Shown piece after piece: positions 23,403 through 34,978 of a stretch of 56,170 nt of DNA; position 1 is the stretch's first letter; every line of letters starts with the position of its first letter. The stretch comes from Mycobacterium tilburgii. GTDB taxonomy: Bacteria > Actinomycetota > Actinomycetes > Mycobacteriales > Mycobacteriaceae. Both the position numbers and the translations under genes were made by a program. The DNA lies in contig NZ_LR655704.1 in NCBI RefSeq assembly GCF_902168065.1, positions 1 to 56,170 of the forward strand, given 5' to 3'. Under the pieces are notes generated by a model. The model was not told where the DNA came from. It saw only the letters and a list, made by a program, of their open reading frames with translations, and did not search any database.

Positions 23403-26400
23403 AACCCGCCTTCCGGCGGCCCCATTCATACCACCCGCCGCGTCGGCCTCAGCCGCCCCCGACCGGACCGCTGTCGCCCGTGACCGAGCTACCCACCCGA
23501 CGGGTGGAGTTGTCCGACTCCGCGCTGGTCTCCCGGTCGTGGGCGATGGCGTTCGCGACGCTGGTCAGCCGGATCACCGGCTTCGGCCGGATCGTCGTGT
23601 TAGCGGCCATCCTGGGTGCGGCGCTGTCCAGCGCGTTCTCGGTCGCCAATCAGCTGCCGAACCTGGTTGCCGCGCTCGTACTGGAAGCGACATTCACCGC
23701 GATCTTCGTGCCGGTGCTGGCCCGCGCCGAGCAGAGCGACCCCGACGGCGGTGCGGCGTTCGTGCGCCGCCTGGTGACGGTGACGACCACGCTGCTGTTG
23801 TTCGCGACCGTCGCGTCGGTGGCCGCCGCGCCGCTGCTGGTTCGGCTGATGCTCGGCCGCGACCCGCAGGTGAACGAGCCGCTCACCACAGGGTTCGCCT
23901 ATCTGCTACTGCCCCAGGTGCTGGCTTACGGCTTGACTTCGGTGTTCATGGCAATCCTGAACACCCGCAACGTCTTTGGGCCGACGGCTTGGGCCCCGGT
24001 CGTAAACAACGTCGTCGCGCTGCTAACACTGGCGGTGTATCTGCTGGTCCCCGGGGAACTTTCAGTCGATCCCGTTCGCATGGCCAACGCCAAGCTGCTG
24101 GTGCTCGGCATCGGGACCACGTTGGGCGTGTTCGCACAGACCGCGGTGTTGCTGGCCGCGCTGCGCCGCGAACGCGTGAGCCTGCGCCCGCTGTGGGGTA
24201 TCGACGAACGGCTCAAGCGGTTCGGCACGATGGCCGCCGCGATGGTGCTCTACGTGCTAATCAGTCAGCTGGGACTGGTGGTCGGTAACCAAATCGCCAG
24301 TACCGCAGCGGCTTCTGGCCCGGCGATCTACAACTACACCTGGCTGGTACTGATGCTGCCGTTCGGCATGATCGGCGTGACCGTGCTGACCGTGGTGATG
24401 CCGCGGTTGAGCCGCAACGCCGCGGCCAACGACACGGGCGCTGTGCTGGCCGACCTCTCACTGGCCACCCGGCTGACGTTGATCACGCTGATTCCGATCG
24501 TGGCGTTCATGACCGTCGGCGGTCCCGCGATCGGCAGCGCATTGTTCGCCTACGGCCACTTTGGCGGCACCGACGCCGGGTATCTGGGGGCCGCGATCGC
24601 GCTGTCGGCGTTCACGCTGATCCCCTACGGCCTGGTGTTGTTGCAGCTGCGTGTCTTCTACGCGCGAGAGCAGGCCTGGACGCCGATCGTGATCATCCTC
24701 GTCATCACCGCCATCAAGATCGCCGGCTCGGTGCTGGCCCCACATGTCACCGACGACCCGCAGCTGGTGGCCGGCTTCCTCGGGCTGGCCAACGGGCTCG
24801 GCTTCCTGGCCGGCGCGATCGTCGGCTACGTACTGCTGCGGCATGCGTTGTTGCCTGCCGGCGGCCATCTGGTCGGACTGGCGGAGGTTCGCACGATCCT
24901 GGTTACGGTGGTCGCGTCGATGCTCGCCGGCCTGATCGCCCACGTCATCGACCGGCTCCTGGGGGTGGGCGCGTTGACCGCGCACGGCGGCGCCGCCGGT
25001 TCGCTGCTGCGGCTGTTGATCCTGGGGTGCATCATGCTGCCGATCATGGCGACGGTCATGGTGCGCGCGCAGGTTCCCGAGGCGGTGACGGCCATGGCCG
25101 CGGTGCGGCGTCGGATCAGCTCCCGCTCGTCGGCTGGCCCCCGGGGATCGTCTCACCGCCGCCCCGTCACGTACCCTGAACAGAGGAATTCGTCCCCGCC
25201 GGGGGTTAATACGGTCCAGGAGCCGATCCGGCGTAGGCCTCCGGAACGAGCAGGCAACGCCCGGCTGATGAAAGGACCGGAGGTGACCGACCGCCCCGTC
25301 GACAGCGCCGCACCCAGCTCCGGATCCAGCGGCGACCGGCCGCGTACCGCTGCCAATGACTTTCAGTCGGACATTGCGTCCAAGCGCACGGCATTCCCAC
25401 CGGTTTCGCACCCGCCCGAGCAGCGCAATGGCGGGGCCGCCGACGAGCCGTCCAGCGGCTCGATCCCGTTCGACGCGCCCCGCGACCGCGGCGCCGAACC
25501 CGCCGGCGACGATGCGCACCTGGTTCCCGGCGCCCGCATCGCGGGCTGCCGCTACCGATTGCTCGTCTTCCACGGCGGCGCCCCGCCGCTGCAGTTCTGG
25601 CAGGCCCTCGACACGGCCCTGGACCGGCCGGTCGCGCTCACCTTCGTCGACCCCGACGGCAGCCTGCCCAGCGACGTGCAGCAGGAAATCCTGTCCTGCA
25701 CGCTGCGGCTGAGCCGGATCGACAAGCCCGGCATCGCGCGCGTGCTCGACGTCGTCCACAGCCAGCGGGGCGGCCTGGTGGTCGCGGAGTGGATTCGGGG
25801 CGGCTCCCTGCAAGAGGTGGCCGACACCGCTCCCTCACCGCTCGGCGCGGTCCGGGCCATGCAATCGTTGGCCGCTGCCGCCGAAGCCGCCCACCGGGCC
25901 GGCGTCGCCCTGTCGATCGACCACCCGAGCCGCATCCGGGTCAGCATCGACGGCGACGTCGTGCTGGCATACCCGGCGACGATGCCGGACGCCAATCCCG
26001 AAGACGACATCCGCGGCATCGGTGCCTCGTTGTATGCGCTGCTGGTCAACCGGTGGCCGCTGCCCGAATCCGGGGTGCGCAGCGGATTCGCACCGGCCGA
26101 GCGCGACATGTTGGGCCTTCCCGTCGAGCCCAGCGTCATCGATCGCGACATCCCCTTCCAGGTCTCCGCAGTGGCCGTCCGCGCCGCGCAGGAGGATGGC
26201 GGGATCCGAAGTGCCTCGACACTTTTGAACCTTCTGCAGCAAGCGACCGCGGTCGCCGACCGGACCGAGGTGCTGGGTCCGATCGACGATTCGCCCGCCC
26301 CGCCGCCCGCGTGCGACGACCATGCGGTGCTAGCGCGGCGACGGCGCAACATGCTGATCGGTGGCGCCGCGGCACTCGCGGTGATCGTGGTCGCACTGCT

Positions 26401-26977
26401 GGTGCTGGCCTCGATCGTGAGCAAAATCTTCGGCAATGTGGGCGGCGGCCTGAACAAGGACGAACTCGGACTCAACGGACCGAGTTCGTCGAGCGCGTCG
26501 TCGACGGTGCCCGCTGCGCCGTCTGGCAGCGTCATCAAACCCATAAGGGCCACGGTCTTCTCCCCCGACGGCGAAGCCGACAATCCGGGCCAGGCGAGCA
26601 TGGCCATTGACGGCAACTCCACCACGGGCTGGCAGACCGACATCTACACCGAAGCCGTGCCGTTCCCCAGCTTCAAAAACGGGGTCGGGTTGATGTTGCA
26701 ACTGCCCAGCCCGACGGCGGTCGGGTCGGTGTCGATCGACACCCCCAGCACCGGGACCAGGGTCGAAATCCGGTCATCGTCCAGCCCGTCGCCGGTCCGG
26801 CTGGAGGACACCTCCCTGTTGGTGCCGGCCATCGCGCTCAAGCCCGGGCACAACACGATCCCGGTGCGCTCCGGCGCGAAGACGTCTACTGTCCTGGTGT
26901 GGATCACCACCCTGGGCAACACCGACGGGAAGAACCGCTCCGAGCTGTCGAACATCACAATCCAAGCGGTCTCCTGA
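23399..26977 (+). CDS. murJ: MurJ (MviN) lipid II flippase fused to a pseudokinase and extracytoplasmic C-terminal domain
   Basis: 1192 residues (Rv3910: 1184). Start ATG 23399 overlaps the preceding stop (ATGA). Residues about 50-570 form the multi-helix MurJ flippase (SWAMAFATLVSRITGFGRIV at the start). After a Pro/Arg linker, residues about 705-940 form a kinase-like domain (PGARIAGCRYRLLVF) lacking catalytic residues. The VAIK lysine is replaced (PVALTFVD), the HRD loop reads SIDHPSRIRVS, and no DFG is present. A membrane helix (ALAVIVVALLVLASIV) near residue 995 leads to a C-terminal beta domain of discoidin type (ASMAIDGNSTTGWQTD). In M. tuberculosis PknB phosphorylates the pseudokinase, which then recruits FhaA and restrains peptidoglycan synthesis. 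pknB is in this window. Confidence 0.92.
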   Translation: MKPAFRRPHSYHPPRRPQPPPTGPLSPVTELPTRRVELSDSALVSRSWAMAFATLVSRITGFGRIVVLAAILGAALSSAFSVANQLPNLVAALVLEATFTAIFVPVLARAEQSDPDGGAAFVRRLVTVTTTLLLFATVASVAAAPLLVRLMLGRDPQVNEPLTTGFAYLLLPQVLAYGLTSVFMAILNTRNVFGPTAWAPVVNNVVALLTLAVYLLVPGELSVDPVRMANAKLLVLGIGTTLGVFAQTAVLLAALRRERVSLRPLWGIDERLKRFGTMAAAMVLYVLISQLGLVVGNQIASTAAASGPAIYNYTWLVLMLPFGMIGVTVLTVVMPRLSRNAAANDTGAVLADLSLATRLTLITLIPIVAFMTVGGPAIGSALFAYGHFGGTDAGYLGAAIALSAFTLIPYGLVLLQLRVFYAREQAWTPIVIILVITAIKIAGSVLAPHVTDDPQLVAGFLGLANGLGFLAGAIVGYVLLRHALLPAGGHLVGLAEVRTILVTVVASMLAGLIAHVIDRLLGVGALTAHGGAAGSLLRLLILGCIMLPIMATVMVRAQVPEAVTAMAAVRRRISSRSSAGPRGSSHRRPVTYPEQRNSSPPGVNTVQEPIRRRPPERAGNARLMKGPEVTDRPVDSAAPSSGSSGDRPRTAANDFQSDIASKRTAFPPVSHPPEQRNGGAADEPSSGSIPFDAPRDRGAEPAGDDAHLVPGARIAGCRYRLLVFHGGAPPLQFWQALDTALDRPVALTFVDPDGSLPSDVQQEILSCTLRLSRIDKPGIARVLDVVHSQRGGLVVAEWIRGGSLQEVADTAPSPLGAVRAMQSLAAAAEAAHRAGVALSIDHPSRIRVSIDGDVVLAYPATMPDANPEDDIRGIGASLYALLVNRWPLPESGVRSGFAPAERDMLGLPVEPSVIDRDIPFQVSAVAVRAAQEDGGIRSASTLLNLLQQATAVADRTEVLGPIDDSPAPPPACDDHAVLARRRRNMLIGGAAALAVIVVALLVLASIVSKIFGNVGGGLNKDELGLNGPSSSSASSTVPAAPSGSVIKPIRATVFSPDGEADNPGQASMAIDGNSTTGWQTDIYTEAVPFPSFKNGVGLMLQLPSPTAVGSVSIDTPSTGTRVEIRSSSSPSPVRLEDTSLLVPAIALKPGHNTIPVRSGAKTSTVLVWITTLGNTDGKNRSELSNITIQAVS

Positions 26978-27003
26978 GACTCACACCCACACCGCTGAGT
27001 GAA

Positions 27004-27570
27004 GTGCTGCCGGACCGGCCGATTGGTTACTGTCCGGCGGTTGGGCATCGGTAGCGATACACGGCTGCGCCGCAGTGACGCCGAGCTGCTCGCCGTCCAC
27101 GTCGCCGGCGACGGCTGCTCCTTCGGCGAGCTGTTCTACCGTCATCGCCGCCAACTCCACCGTCTGGCGCGGCTGAGCAGCCGCATGCCCGAGGACGCAC
27201 TGCAGGACGCCATGCTGTCGGCGCACCGGGGTGCCGGATCGTTTCGGCACGACGCCGCGGGGCGGCAGGTGGCTGCACCGGATTGTCGTCAACGCCTGCC
27301 TGGATCGGCTGCGCGCAACAAGTCTCACCCGACCAGGCCACTCGAGGATGTCTATCCAGTGCCGGACCGCACCGGTCAGGTCGAAACCGCGGTGATGGTG
27401 CCACCGCGCCCTGATGCGCCTGCCGATCGAGCAGCGGGCCACGACCGTGGCCGTCGAAATGCAGGGCTATTCGATCGCCCATACCGCGGCGCTGCTGGGC
27501 GTCGCCGAAAGCACCATGAAAAGCCGCTGCGGCCCGCGGCCGGGTCCGGCTCGCCCAGCTACTCGGGTTT
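27004..27570 (+). pseudogene. sigM: sigM pseudogene (ECF sigma factor)
   Basis: GTG at 27004 gives MLPDRPIGYCPAVGHR then a stop. The next frame carries region 2 (RRSDAELLAVHVAGDGCSFG, ELFYRHRRQLHRLARLSSRM, EDALQDAMLSAHRGAGSFRH). A shift near 27262 gives RWLHRIVVNACLDRLRA in another frame. Region 4 is RALMRLPIEQRATTVAVEMQ and GYSIAHTAALLGVAESTMKS near 27410-27530. At least three frame changes occur within about 190 codons, so no sigma factor can be made. SigM of M. tuberculosis controls a late-stage surface-lipid and Esx gene set. Confidence 0.9.
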
Positions 27571-27652
27571 CTCGACACTCCCCGCCATCCGGCCGGTCAG
27601 AGGCCAGGGCCGGGGCCCACCTTCGCCGTGGGCATGACGGAGACTGGGGTGG

Positions 27653-28348
27653 ATGGGCGACACGAAACACCCCACGAACCAACCGGGGGCCGACCAGCCG
27701 GACCAGCATGAGCAACCAGGATCCGAACCGGCGCCGAGCGTGGAGCTGCTCGCCGACCTGCAGGCCAGTCTGCTGGACGACAGCACCGCCGCCCGGGTGT
27801 ACCGCCGGGTGCGCGACGACCCGGGCGCTCAGCGCGCCCTGCAAGCGCTCCACCGGGTGCGGCGCAACGTCGCGGCCGCCGGCGCGATGACCCACTCCGC
27901 ACGCTCGGGCGTCCGCCCGGCCAAGGTCTTCGCAGGAGTGGCCGGCGTCTGCGCGGCCCTCGCGGCGGCGGGCTTCGGTACCGCCGCCTTGCTCGACGAG
28001 CCGCCGTCAGCGCCGAGCACGCCGACCACTATCGAGCACATCACGGTGTCGACACCGCCCATGGTAGTCCCGCTGTCGCCGGCCGAGATCGGCGCCTTGC
28101 TCGGTCACACCCTGGACTACGGTCCGCTGACCGACGTGTCCCGACGGGCGTCGTGCCTGGCCGGTCTCGGCTATCCCGCGGCCACACAGGTACTCGGTGC
28201 ACGGCCGATCGAGATCAACGCGCGCCCAGGTGTCCTGCTGGTTCTGCCCGGCGATGCGCCGACCGACCTGGCGGTCTTCGCGGTGGCGCTGAACTGCAGC
28301 GCCGCTGACACCGGGCTTTTGGCCAGCACCCAGATTCCGCGCCCTTAG
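27653..28348 (+). CDS. Anti-sigma-M membrane protein (RsmA, Rv3912 homologue), orphaned
   Basis: 231 residues (Rv3912: 254). A cytosolic N-terminal region (VELLADLQASLLDDSTAARV, YRRVRDDPGAQRALQALHRV) resembles an anti-sigma helical domain. One membrane helix (FAGVAGVCAALAAAGFGTAA) follows. The extracytoplasmic domain contains ASCLAGLGYPAATQVLGARP, ending LNCSAADTGLLASTQIPRP. Compared with M. tuberculosis the linker before the helix is shorter by about 20-25 residues. No stop or frameshift is present. Its cognate sigma factor upstream is dead, so the product has no known partner. Ongoing drift or an extra envelope role are both possible. Confidence 0.8.
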   Translation: MGDTKHPTNQPGADQPDQHEQPGSEPAPSVELLADLQASLLDDSTAARVYRRVRDDPGAQRALQALHRVRRNVAAAGAMTHSARSGVRPAKVFAGVAGVCAALAAAGFGTAALLDEPPSAPSTPTTIEHITVSTPPMVVPLSPAEIGALLGHTLDYGPLTDVSRRASCLAGLGYPAATQVLGARPIEINARPGVLLVLPGDAPTDLAVFAVALNCSAADTGLLASTQIPRP

Positions 28349-28440
28349 AGTGGTGCCACGTGTTGCACGACACGGCCGGGAACAGCCCGCGCCTACGCTG
28401 ACGTTCAACACGCGTGAGCACCTGCACCGGAAAGGCAACC

Positions 28441-29451
28441 ATGAGCGAAACCGCACCCGACACCGTTCACGAGGTCATCATCATCGGATCCGGTCCGGCC
28501 GGGTACACCGCGGCGTTGTATACCGCCCGCGCGCAGCTGGCGCCGCTGGTGTTCGAGGGGACGTCCTTCGGCGGCGCGCTGATGACGACGACGGAGGTCG
28601 AGAACTACCCCGGTTTCCGCGACGGCATCACCGGCCCCGAGCTGATGGACCAGATGCGTGAGCAGGTTCTGCGCTTCGGCGCGGACCTGCGGATGGAGGA
28701 CGTCGAGTCGGTGTCGCTAGAGGGCCCTATCAAGTCGGTCACCACCACTAAGGGTGAGACGTTCAAGGCCCGGGCGGTGATTTTGGCGATGGGTGCGGCC
28801 GCGCGGTACTTGCAGGTGCCGGGCGAACAGGAGTTGCTAGGGCGCGGGGTCAGCGTGTGTGCCACCTGTGACGGTTTCTTCTTCCGTGACCAGGACATCG
28901 CGGTGATCGGCGGCGGCGACTCGGCGATGGAAGAGGCGACGTTTTTAGCCCGGTTTGCCCGCAGCGTGACCCTGGTACACCGTCGCGACGAATTCCAGGC
29001 CTCCAAGATCATGCTCAACCGGGCGCGTTCCAACGACAAGATCACCTTCATGACCAACCAAATCGTGGTCGCCGTGGAGGGTGAGTCGACCGTCACCGGA
29101 TTACGGTTGCGCGACAACGTAACCGGTGAAGAGACGGTGCTACCGGTGACGGGTGTGTTCGTCGCGATCGGTCACGATCCCCGTTCGGCACTGGTGCGTG
29201 ACGTCCTCGACGTCGACCCCGACGGCTACGTTCAGGTCCAGGGGCATACCACCTACACGACTATCGAGGGGGTGTTCGCCGCCGGCGACTTGGTCGATCG
29301 CATCTACCGGCAGGCGGTCACCGCTGCCGGGAGCGGCTGCTCCGCAGCGATTGACGCCGAGCGCTGGTTGGCCGACCACGACGACGCCGACGCCGGTGAA
29401 TCGGGAGCGGGAGACGCGGACAGTAACGATCTGATTGGAGCACCACGATGA
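28441..29451 (+). CDS. trxB2: Thioredoxin reductase
   Basis: 336 residues. ATG 28441 ([13 protein letters not shown]) has AAAGG upstream; an in-frame ATG at 28414 is less likely. The FAD site ([20 protein letters not shown]), redox-active disulfide ([10 protein letters not shown]), NADPH site ([18 protein letters not shown]) and C-terminal FAD motif ([20 protein letters not shown]) are all present. The enzyme reduces thioredoxin with NADPH and is essential in mycobacteria, which lack glutathione. The stop overlaps the trxC start (ATGA at 29448-29451). In M. leprae the two are fused into one polypeptide; here they are separate but coupled. Confidence 0.95.
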   Translation: MSETAPDTVHEVIIIGSGPAGYTAALYTARAQLAPLVFEGTSFGGALMTTTEVENYPGFRDGITGPELMDQMREQVLRFGADLRMEDVESVSLEGPIKSVTTTKGETFKARAVILAMGAAARYLQVPGEQELLGRGVSVCATCDGFFFRDQDIAVIGGGDSAMEEATFLARFARSVTLVHRRDEFQASKIMLNRARSNDKITFMTNQIVVAVEGESTVTGLRLRDNVTGEETVLPVTGVFVAIGHDPRSALVRDVLDVDPDGYVQVQGHTTYTTIEGVFAAGDLVDRIYRQAVTAAGSGCSAAIDAERWLADHDDADAGESGAGDADSNDLIGAPR

Positions 29452-29801
29452 GCGATACCGAAAAGGGCGCGGCCATAAAGGAGGTCTCGGACGCGTCCTT
29501 CTCCACCGACGTGTTGTCCAACGATAAGCCTGTGCTGGTTGACTTTTGGGCAACCTGGTGCGGCCCATGCAAGATGGTCGCCCCAGTTCTCAAGGAAATC
29601 GCTACGGAATGCTCGGACCAACTGACCGTCGCCAAGCTCGATGTCGACGCAAACCCGAAAACCGCGCGTGATTTCCAGGTGGTGTCGATCCCGACGATGA
29701 TCCTGTTCAAGGACGGCCGGCCGGTCAAGCGAATTGTGGGCGCCAAAGGCAAGGCAGCGCTGCTGCGTGAGCTGTCGGACGCGGTTCCCGACCTCACTTG
29801 A
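29448..29801 (+). CDS. trxC: Thioredoxin
   Basis: 117 residues, with the classical active site ([18 protein letters not shown]) and cis-proline loop ([14 protein letters not shown]). It overlaps trxB2 by ATGA and is its physiological partner, reducing protein disulfides, peroxiredoxins and ribonucleotide reductase. The length is normal and the frame is undamaged. Confidence 0.95.
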   Translation: MSDTEKGAAIKEVSDASFSTDVLSNDKPVLVDFWATWCGPCKMVAPVLKEIATECSDQLTVAKLDVDANPKTARDFQVVSIPTMILFKDGRPVKRIVGAKGKAALLRELSDAVPDLT

Positions 29802-29935
29802 GAACGGGCTGCGCTGGGCGGCAGTACCTCACCGTTCAGCCTGGGGTTTTCAGAAAACCGGAAAGTATCTGCGACAATACCGATTAGCTGTAATGCGTTT
29901 GTGAGCCTGTCAGTTTGTCCCGGAAGGCCCTTGGT

Positions 29936-31156
29936 ATGTCGAGTCCGCGCCGCGAAAACGACGACGCGTTGCGCTGTGGCGACCGCAGCGCAGCTGTGAC
30001 CAAGATCCGGGCGTCCCTGGCCGCTTTAGGGCTGCTGAACAATTCGGAAGAAGACTTGAGTACCGGGCGCCAGGTGGCTCCCGACGTCTTTGATGCCCAA
30101 CTTGACCAGGCCGTGCGGGCTTTTCAGCAGCACCGCGGACTCCTGGTGGACGGCATCGTCGACGAGGCCACCTACCGGGCGCTGAAAGAGTCCTCCTACC
30201 GGCTTGGCGCTCGCACGCTATATCACCAGTTCGGTACCCCGCTATACGGTGACGACGTGGCTACCTTGCAGGCCCGGCTGCAAGATCTAGGGTTCTACAC
30301 AGGTCTGGTCGACGGACATTTCGGCCTACAAACACACAACGCGTTGATGTCCTACCAGCGTGAGTACGGGCTATCCCCCGATGGAATCTGCGGTCCGGAA
30401 ACGTTGCGCTCATTATACTTTCTGAGTTCGCGGGTCAGTGGTGGTTCACCGCACGCCATTCGCGAAGAAGAACTGGTTCGGCGGTCGGGTCCACGGCTGT
30501 CCGGCAAGCGTATCATCATCGACCCGGGCCGCGGCGACGACGACCACGGACTGATCGCGCATGGTCCTGCCGGCCCTATCAGCGAAGCAGATATCTTGTG
30601 GGACTTGGCGAGTCGGCTCGAAAGCCGGATGACAGCCATCGGCATGGAGACCTTCCTGTCCCGGCTGATCAACCGGGCCCCTTCGGACGCCGAACGTGCC
30701 GCAACCGCCAACAACGTGGGTGCCGACCTGATGATCAGCCTGCGCTGCGAAGCTCAGGTCAGCCCCTCGGCTAACGGTGTCGCTTCGTTCTATTTCGGCA
30801 ACTCACACGGATCGGTGTCGACCATCGGTCGTAATCTTGCCGACTTCATCCAGCGTGAAGTGGTGGCCCGCACCGGATTACGAGACTGCCGGACTCATGG
30901 ACGCACCTGGGATCTGCTGCGCCTGACAAGGATGCCCACCGTTCAGGTCGACGTCGGATACATCACCAATCCCGGTGATCGGGAACGGCTGATCTCGACC
31001 CAAACCCGGGACGCGATTGCCGAAGGCATTCTCGCCGCGGTCAAGCGGCTTTACCTGCTCGGCAAAAACGACCGGCCCACCGGCACATTCACGTTCGCCG
31101 AGTTGCTCGCGCACGAGCTGTCCGTGGAGCGGACCACCAGGTTCGGCGGAACTTAA
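29936..31156 (+). CDS. cwlM: CwlM, amidase-like activator of MurA (peptidoglycan synthesis regulator)
   Basis: 406 residues, identical in length to Rv3915. The start MSSPRRENDDALRCGDRSAA at 29936 was chosen over an upstream in-frame ATG at 29915 by alignment. Two N-terminal peptidoglycan-binding repeats (VRAFQQHRGLLVDGIVDEAT; ARLQDLGFYTGLVDGHFGLQ) precede an N-acetylmuramoyl-L-alanine amidase fold (RIIIDPGRGDDDHGLIAHGP). The first zinc ligand of active amidases (DPGHGG) is Arg here, as in other CwlM proteins, fitting the view that CwlM is a non-enzymatic cytosolic activator of MurA once phosphorylated by PknB. It converges on the Rv3916c homologue with a 4-base 3' overlap. Confidence 0.93.
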   Translation: MSSPRRENDDALRCGDRSAAVTKIRASLAALGLLNNSEEDLSTGRQVAPDVFDAQLDQAVRAFQQHRGLLVDGIVDEATYRALKESSYRLGARTLYHQFGTPLYGDDVATLQARLQDLGFYTGLVDGHFGLQTHNALMSYQREYGLSPDGICGPETLRSLYFLSSRVSGGSPHAIREEELVRRSGPRLSGKRIIIDPGRGDDDHGLIAHGPAGPISEADILWDLASRLESRMTAIGMETFLSRLINRAPSDAERAATANNVGADLMISLRCEAQVSPSANGVASFYFGNSHGSVSTIGRNLADFIQREVVARTGLRDCRTHGRTWDLLRLTRMPTVQVDVGYITNPGDRERLISTQTRDAIAEGILAAVKRLYLLGKNDRPTGTFTFAELLAHELSVERTTRFGGT

Positions 31157-31917
31157 CCAGCCCTCTTGTTCTGCAATGCATTTCCCTCCTGCAGAACGTA
31201 GTTCGACCCGGCCCCCACCGGCTGCTGCAGCTGAGCGTTCGACAGCAGGCGCTCCAGTGCGGCCTCCACTTCGGCCTTCCAACCCAGTCCCTTGTCGAGC
31301 TCGAGCCGTAGCCGAGGGAAATACGAATGATGCGCTACCACAACGAATCCCGCGTCTTGCAAGAATCCTGCGTCGATGATGCAGCGCTCTACCGAACAGT
31401 CACAGAGTAATTTCAGCACGGGTCGGGTGGCGGGGTCGGCCAGCCGCAGATCCGACAACTCCGACACCGCCGAGGTACGGCCGAAAGCTTCCAGGGCCCG
31501 GACGCCGCGCCGCACCAATTCTTCGATCACCCGGGCCAGCAAGCTCTGCGCCAAATCGTCTGTGGCATGCTCTTCTTCGATACCCATGGACGTCAATAGC
31601 ACCGCATCTGCCGACACCGGTGCGGTCGGGAACCGGCGTGCCCGCGGTACCGCTCCTGGAGGGGCATACAGGGCGTAGCCCAGGCAGGGTGGTTCGGCCT
31701 GATTGCGTTCGTCGGTAATCGCCGTGGCAACTTGGCCACACGAACCCCACTCGAGCATGACCATCGACAGCCAGGCTTCCTTTTCGAATTCAGGATCGGC
31801 CAGGTGGTCCTGATCGCCCAGCGTCGCAAGATCGACCTCCCAATACACGCACCGGCGGGCATGCTTGGGAAGCTGCTCGAAAGCTTCGAGCCGCAGTGGC
31901 GTGATTCGAGTAGACAC
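31153..31917 (-). CDS. Conserved mycobacterial protein of Rv3916c type (possible GNAT fold)
   Basis: 254 residues from GTG 31917 (VSTRITPLRLEAFEQLPKHA), matching Rv3916c (244). Conserved blocks are DPEFEKEAWLSMVMLEWGSC, LTSMGIEEE, ALEAFGRTSAVSELSDLRLA and AGFVVVAHHSYFPRLRLEL. The arrangement suggests an acetyltransferase-like domain, but I see no clear acetyl-CoA loop, so function is left open. The frame extends upstream to 32169 with sequence that does not resemble the family. It ends convergently inside the cwlM stop. Confidence 0.85.
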   Translation of the reverse strand: MSTRITPLRLEAFEQLPKHARRCVYWEVDLATLGDQDHLADPEFEKEAWLSMVMLEWGSCGQVATAITDERNQAEPPCLGYALYAPPGAVPRARRFPTAPVSADAVLLTSMGIEEEHATDDLAQSLLARVIEELVRRGVRALEAFGRTSAVSELSDLRLADPATRPVLKLLCDCSVERCIIDAGFLQDAGFVVVAHHSYFPRLRLELDKGLGWKAEVEAALERLLSNAQLQQPVGAGSNYVLQEGNALQNKRAG

Positions 31918-32196
31918 TAGCCTCCTGGCCTCCGTGCGTACCGCGACCGGATTACCCGCGGACCGGCTGTTTCCAGCCCGACGTGCACGACGAACCCCTC
32001 CAGGATAGGAGGGTTTGTTGTTCCCGGACCAGTGTTGACCCCGCCACTCTGCTCCGGCCGCAAAACCGGCCCAAATCGCGGCGCGGAGCGCTGCGACATC
32101 GCGTATCAATCGTTGCACAGTGGATCTTCGTTTGATAGTGTAGTCTGTAGCACTGTGGCCCGTCCCCAAATCCTAGGCTGTGTCACAGTGACGTGG

Positions 32197-33198
32197 TTAC
32201 TGCGGGTGAGCCGGTCGCGCCTTAGGCGGGACCATCATGTCGATTATTCGCTGGAGATCCTCGACCGAGGCGAATTCGACGACAATCTTCCCCTTGCGCT
32301 TGCCGAGACTGACGGTCACTCGGGTGTCGAAGGCGTTCGAGAGCCGCTCGGAGACATCTTGTAGGCCGGGCATCTGGATCGGCTTGCGGCGTGGCGGTGC
32401 CGGGGTCGTCGCGTCGCCTCGGTTGGCCAGCGTCACGGCCTCCTCGGTGGCGCGCACCGACAGCCCCTCGGCGACGATACGGCTCGCAAGCTCTTCCTGG
32501 GCCTCGAGACCCGCCTCCAGCGATAGCAGTGCACGGGCGTGGCCGGCGGACAGCACGCCGGCTGCTACCCGCCGCTGCACCGGAATCGGGAGTTTGAGCA
32601 GTCGGATCATGTTGGTGATCAACGGTCGCGATCGACCGATGCGTGCGGCCAGTTCATCGTGGGTGATCCCGAATTCGTCGAGCAACTGCTGGTATGCGGC
32701 GGCCTCTTCCAAGGGATTCAGCTGTGCGCGGTGAATATTCTCCAACAGGGCGTCGCGCAACAAGTTGTCATCGGTGGTCTCCCGCACGATCGCCGGCAGG
32801 GTGGCCAGGCCGGCCGCCTGCGCGGCACGCCAGCGACGCTCTCCCATCACGAGTTGATAACGGGCGCCGGTGGCCTTCCCGGACACCGCTCGCACCACGA
32901 TGGGTTGCAACAAGCCGAACTCGCGGATCGAATGCACCAGCTCGGCCAGCGCCTCGTCGTCGAACGCCTGGCGCGGCTGGCGCGGGTTGGGCTCGATGTC
33001 TGACGGCGCAATCTCCCGATAGACCGCGCCTATTTCGTTGATCGTCGGCGCGGGCCCACTGATCAGCACGTCGGCTGCCGCGTCACCCATCCGCGGCCCC
33101 GGCGTCGCGGGTCCCGAGGCCCCTTCGGCAGGGCCGGTCGGAATCAGCGAAGCCAGGCCCCGGCCGAGGCCACCCTTCCTACGTGATGGCTGCGTCAT
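32197..33198 (-). CDS. parB: Chromosome partitioning protein ParB
   Basis: 333 residues (M. tuberculosis 344). The CTPase/N-terminal domain ([20 protein letters not shown]) contains the arginine-rich box [40 protein letters not shown] and the helix-turn-helix ([20 protein letters not shown]) follow, with a C-terminal dimer domain ([20 protein letters not shown]). It begins with the family start [18 protein letters not shown]. ParB loads on parS, two copies of which lie just upstream at 34077 and 34902, and spreads to organise the origin for segregation with ParA. A 17-base gap follows parA; the operon is parA-parB. Confidence 0.95.
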   Translation of the reverse strand: MTQPSRRKGGLGRGLASLIPTGPAEGASGPATPGPRMGDAAADVLISGPAPTINEIGAVYREIAPSDIEPNPRQPRQAFDDEALAELVHSIREFGLLQPIVVRAVSGKATGARYQLVMGERRWRAAQAAGLATLPAIVRETTDDNLLRDALLENIHRAQLNPLEEAAAYQQLLDEFGITHDELAARIGRSRPLITNMIRLLKLPIPVQRRVAAGVLSAGHARALLSLEAGLEAQEELASRIVAEGLSVRATEEAVTLANRGDATTPAPPRRKPIQMPGLQDVSERLSNAFDTRVTVSLGKRKGKIVVEFASVEDLQRIIDMMVPPKARPAHPQ

Positions 33199-33215
33199 TG
33201 TGGTCCCTTCGGAGA

Positions 33216-34957
<1,742 letters not shown>

Positions 34958-34978
34958 CTAGTGCAATCCTGAAGCAGG

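Noticed and set aside
24458..25813. 451-codon minus-strand open frame
   Set aside because: Antisense to the murJ-pseudokinase gene; composition is the typical complement of Ala/Gly/Val-rich coding sequence.
25552..26643. 363-codon minus-strand open frame
   Set aside because: Antisense to the pseudokinase part; no recognisable domain.
28441..29801. TrxB-Trx fusion as in M. leprae
   Set aside because: A TGA stop separates the two genes; they only overlap by ATGA.
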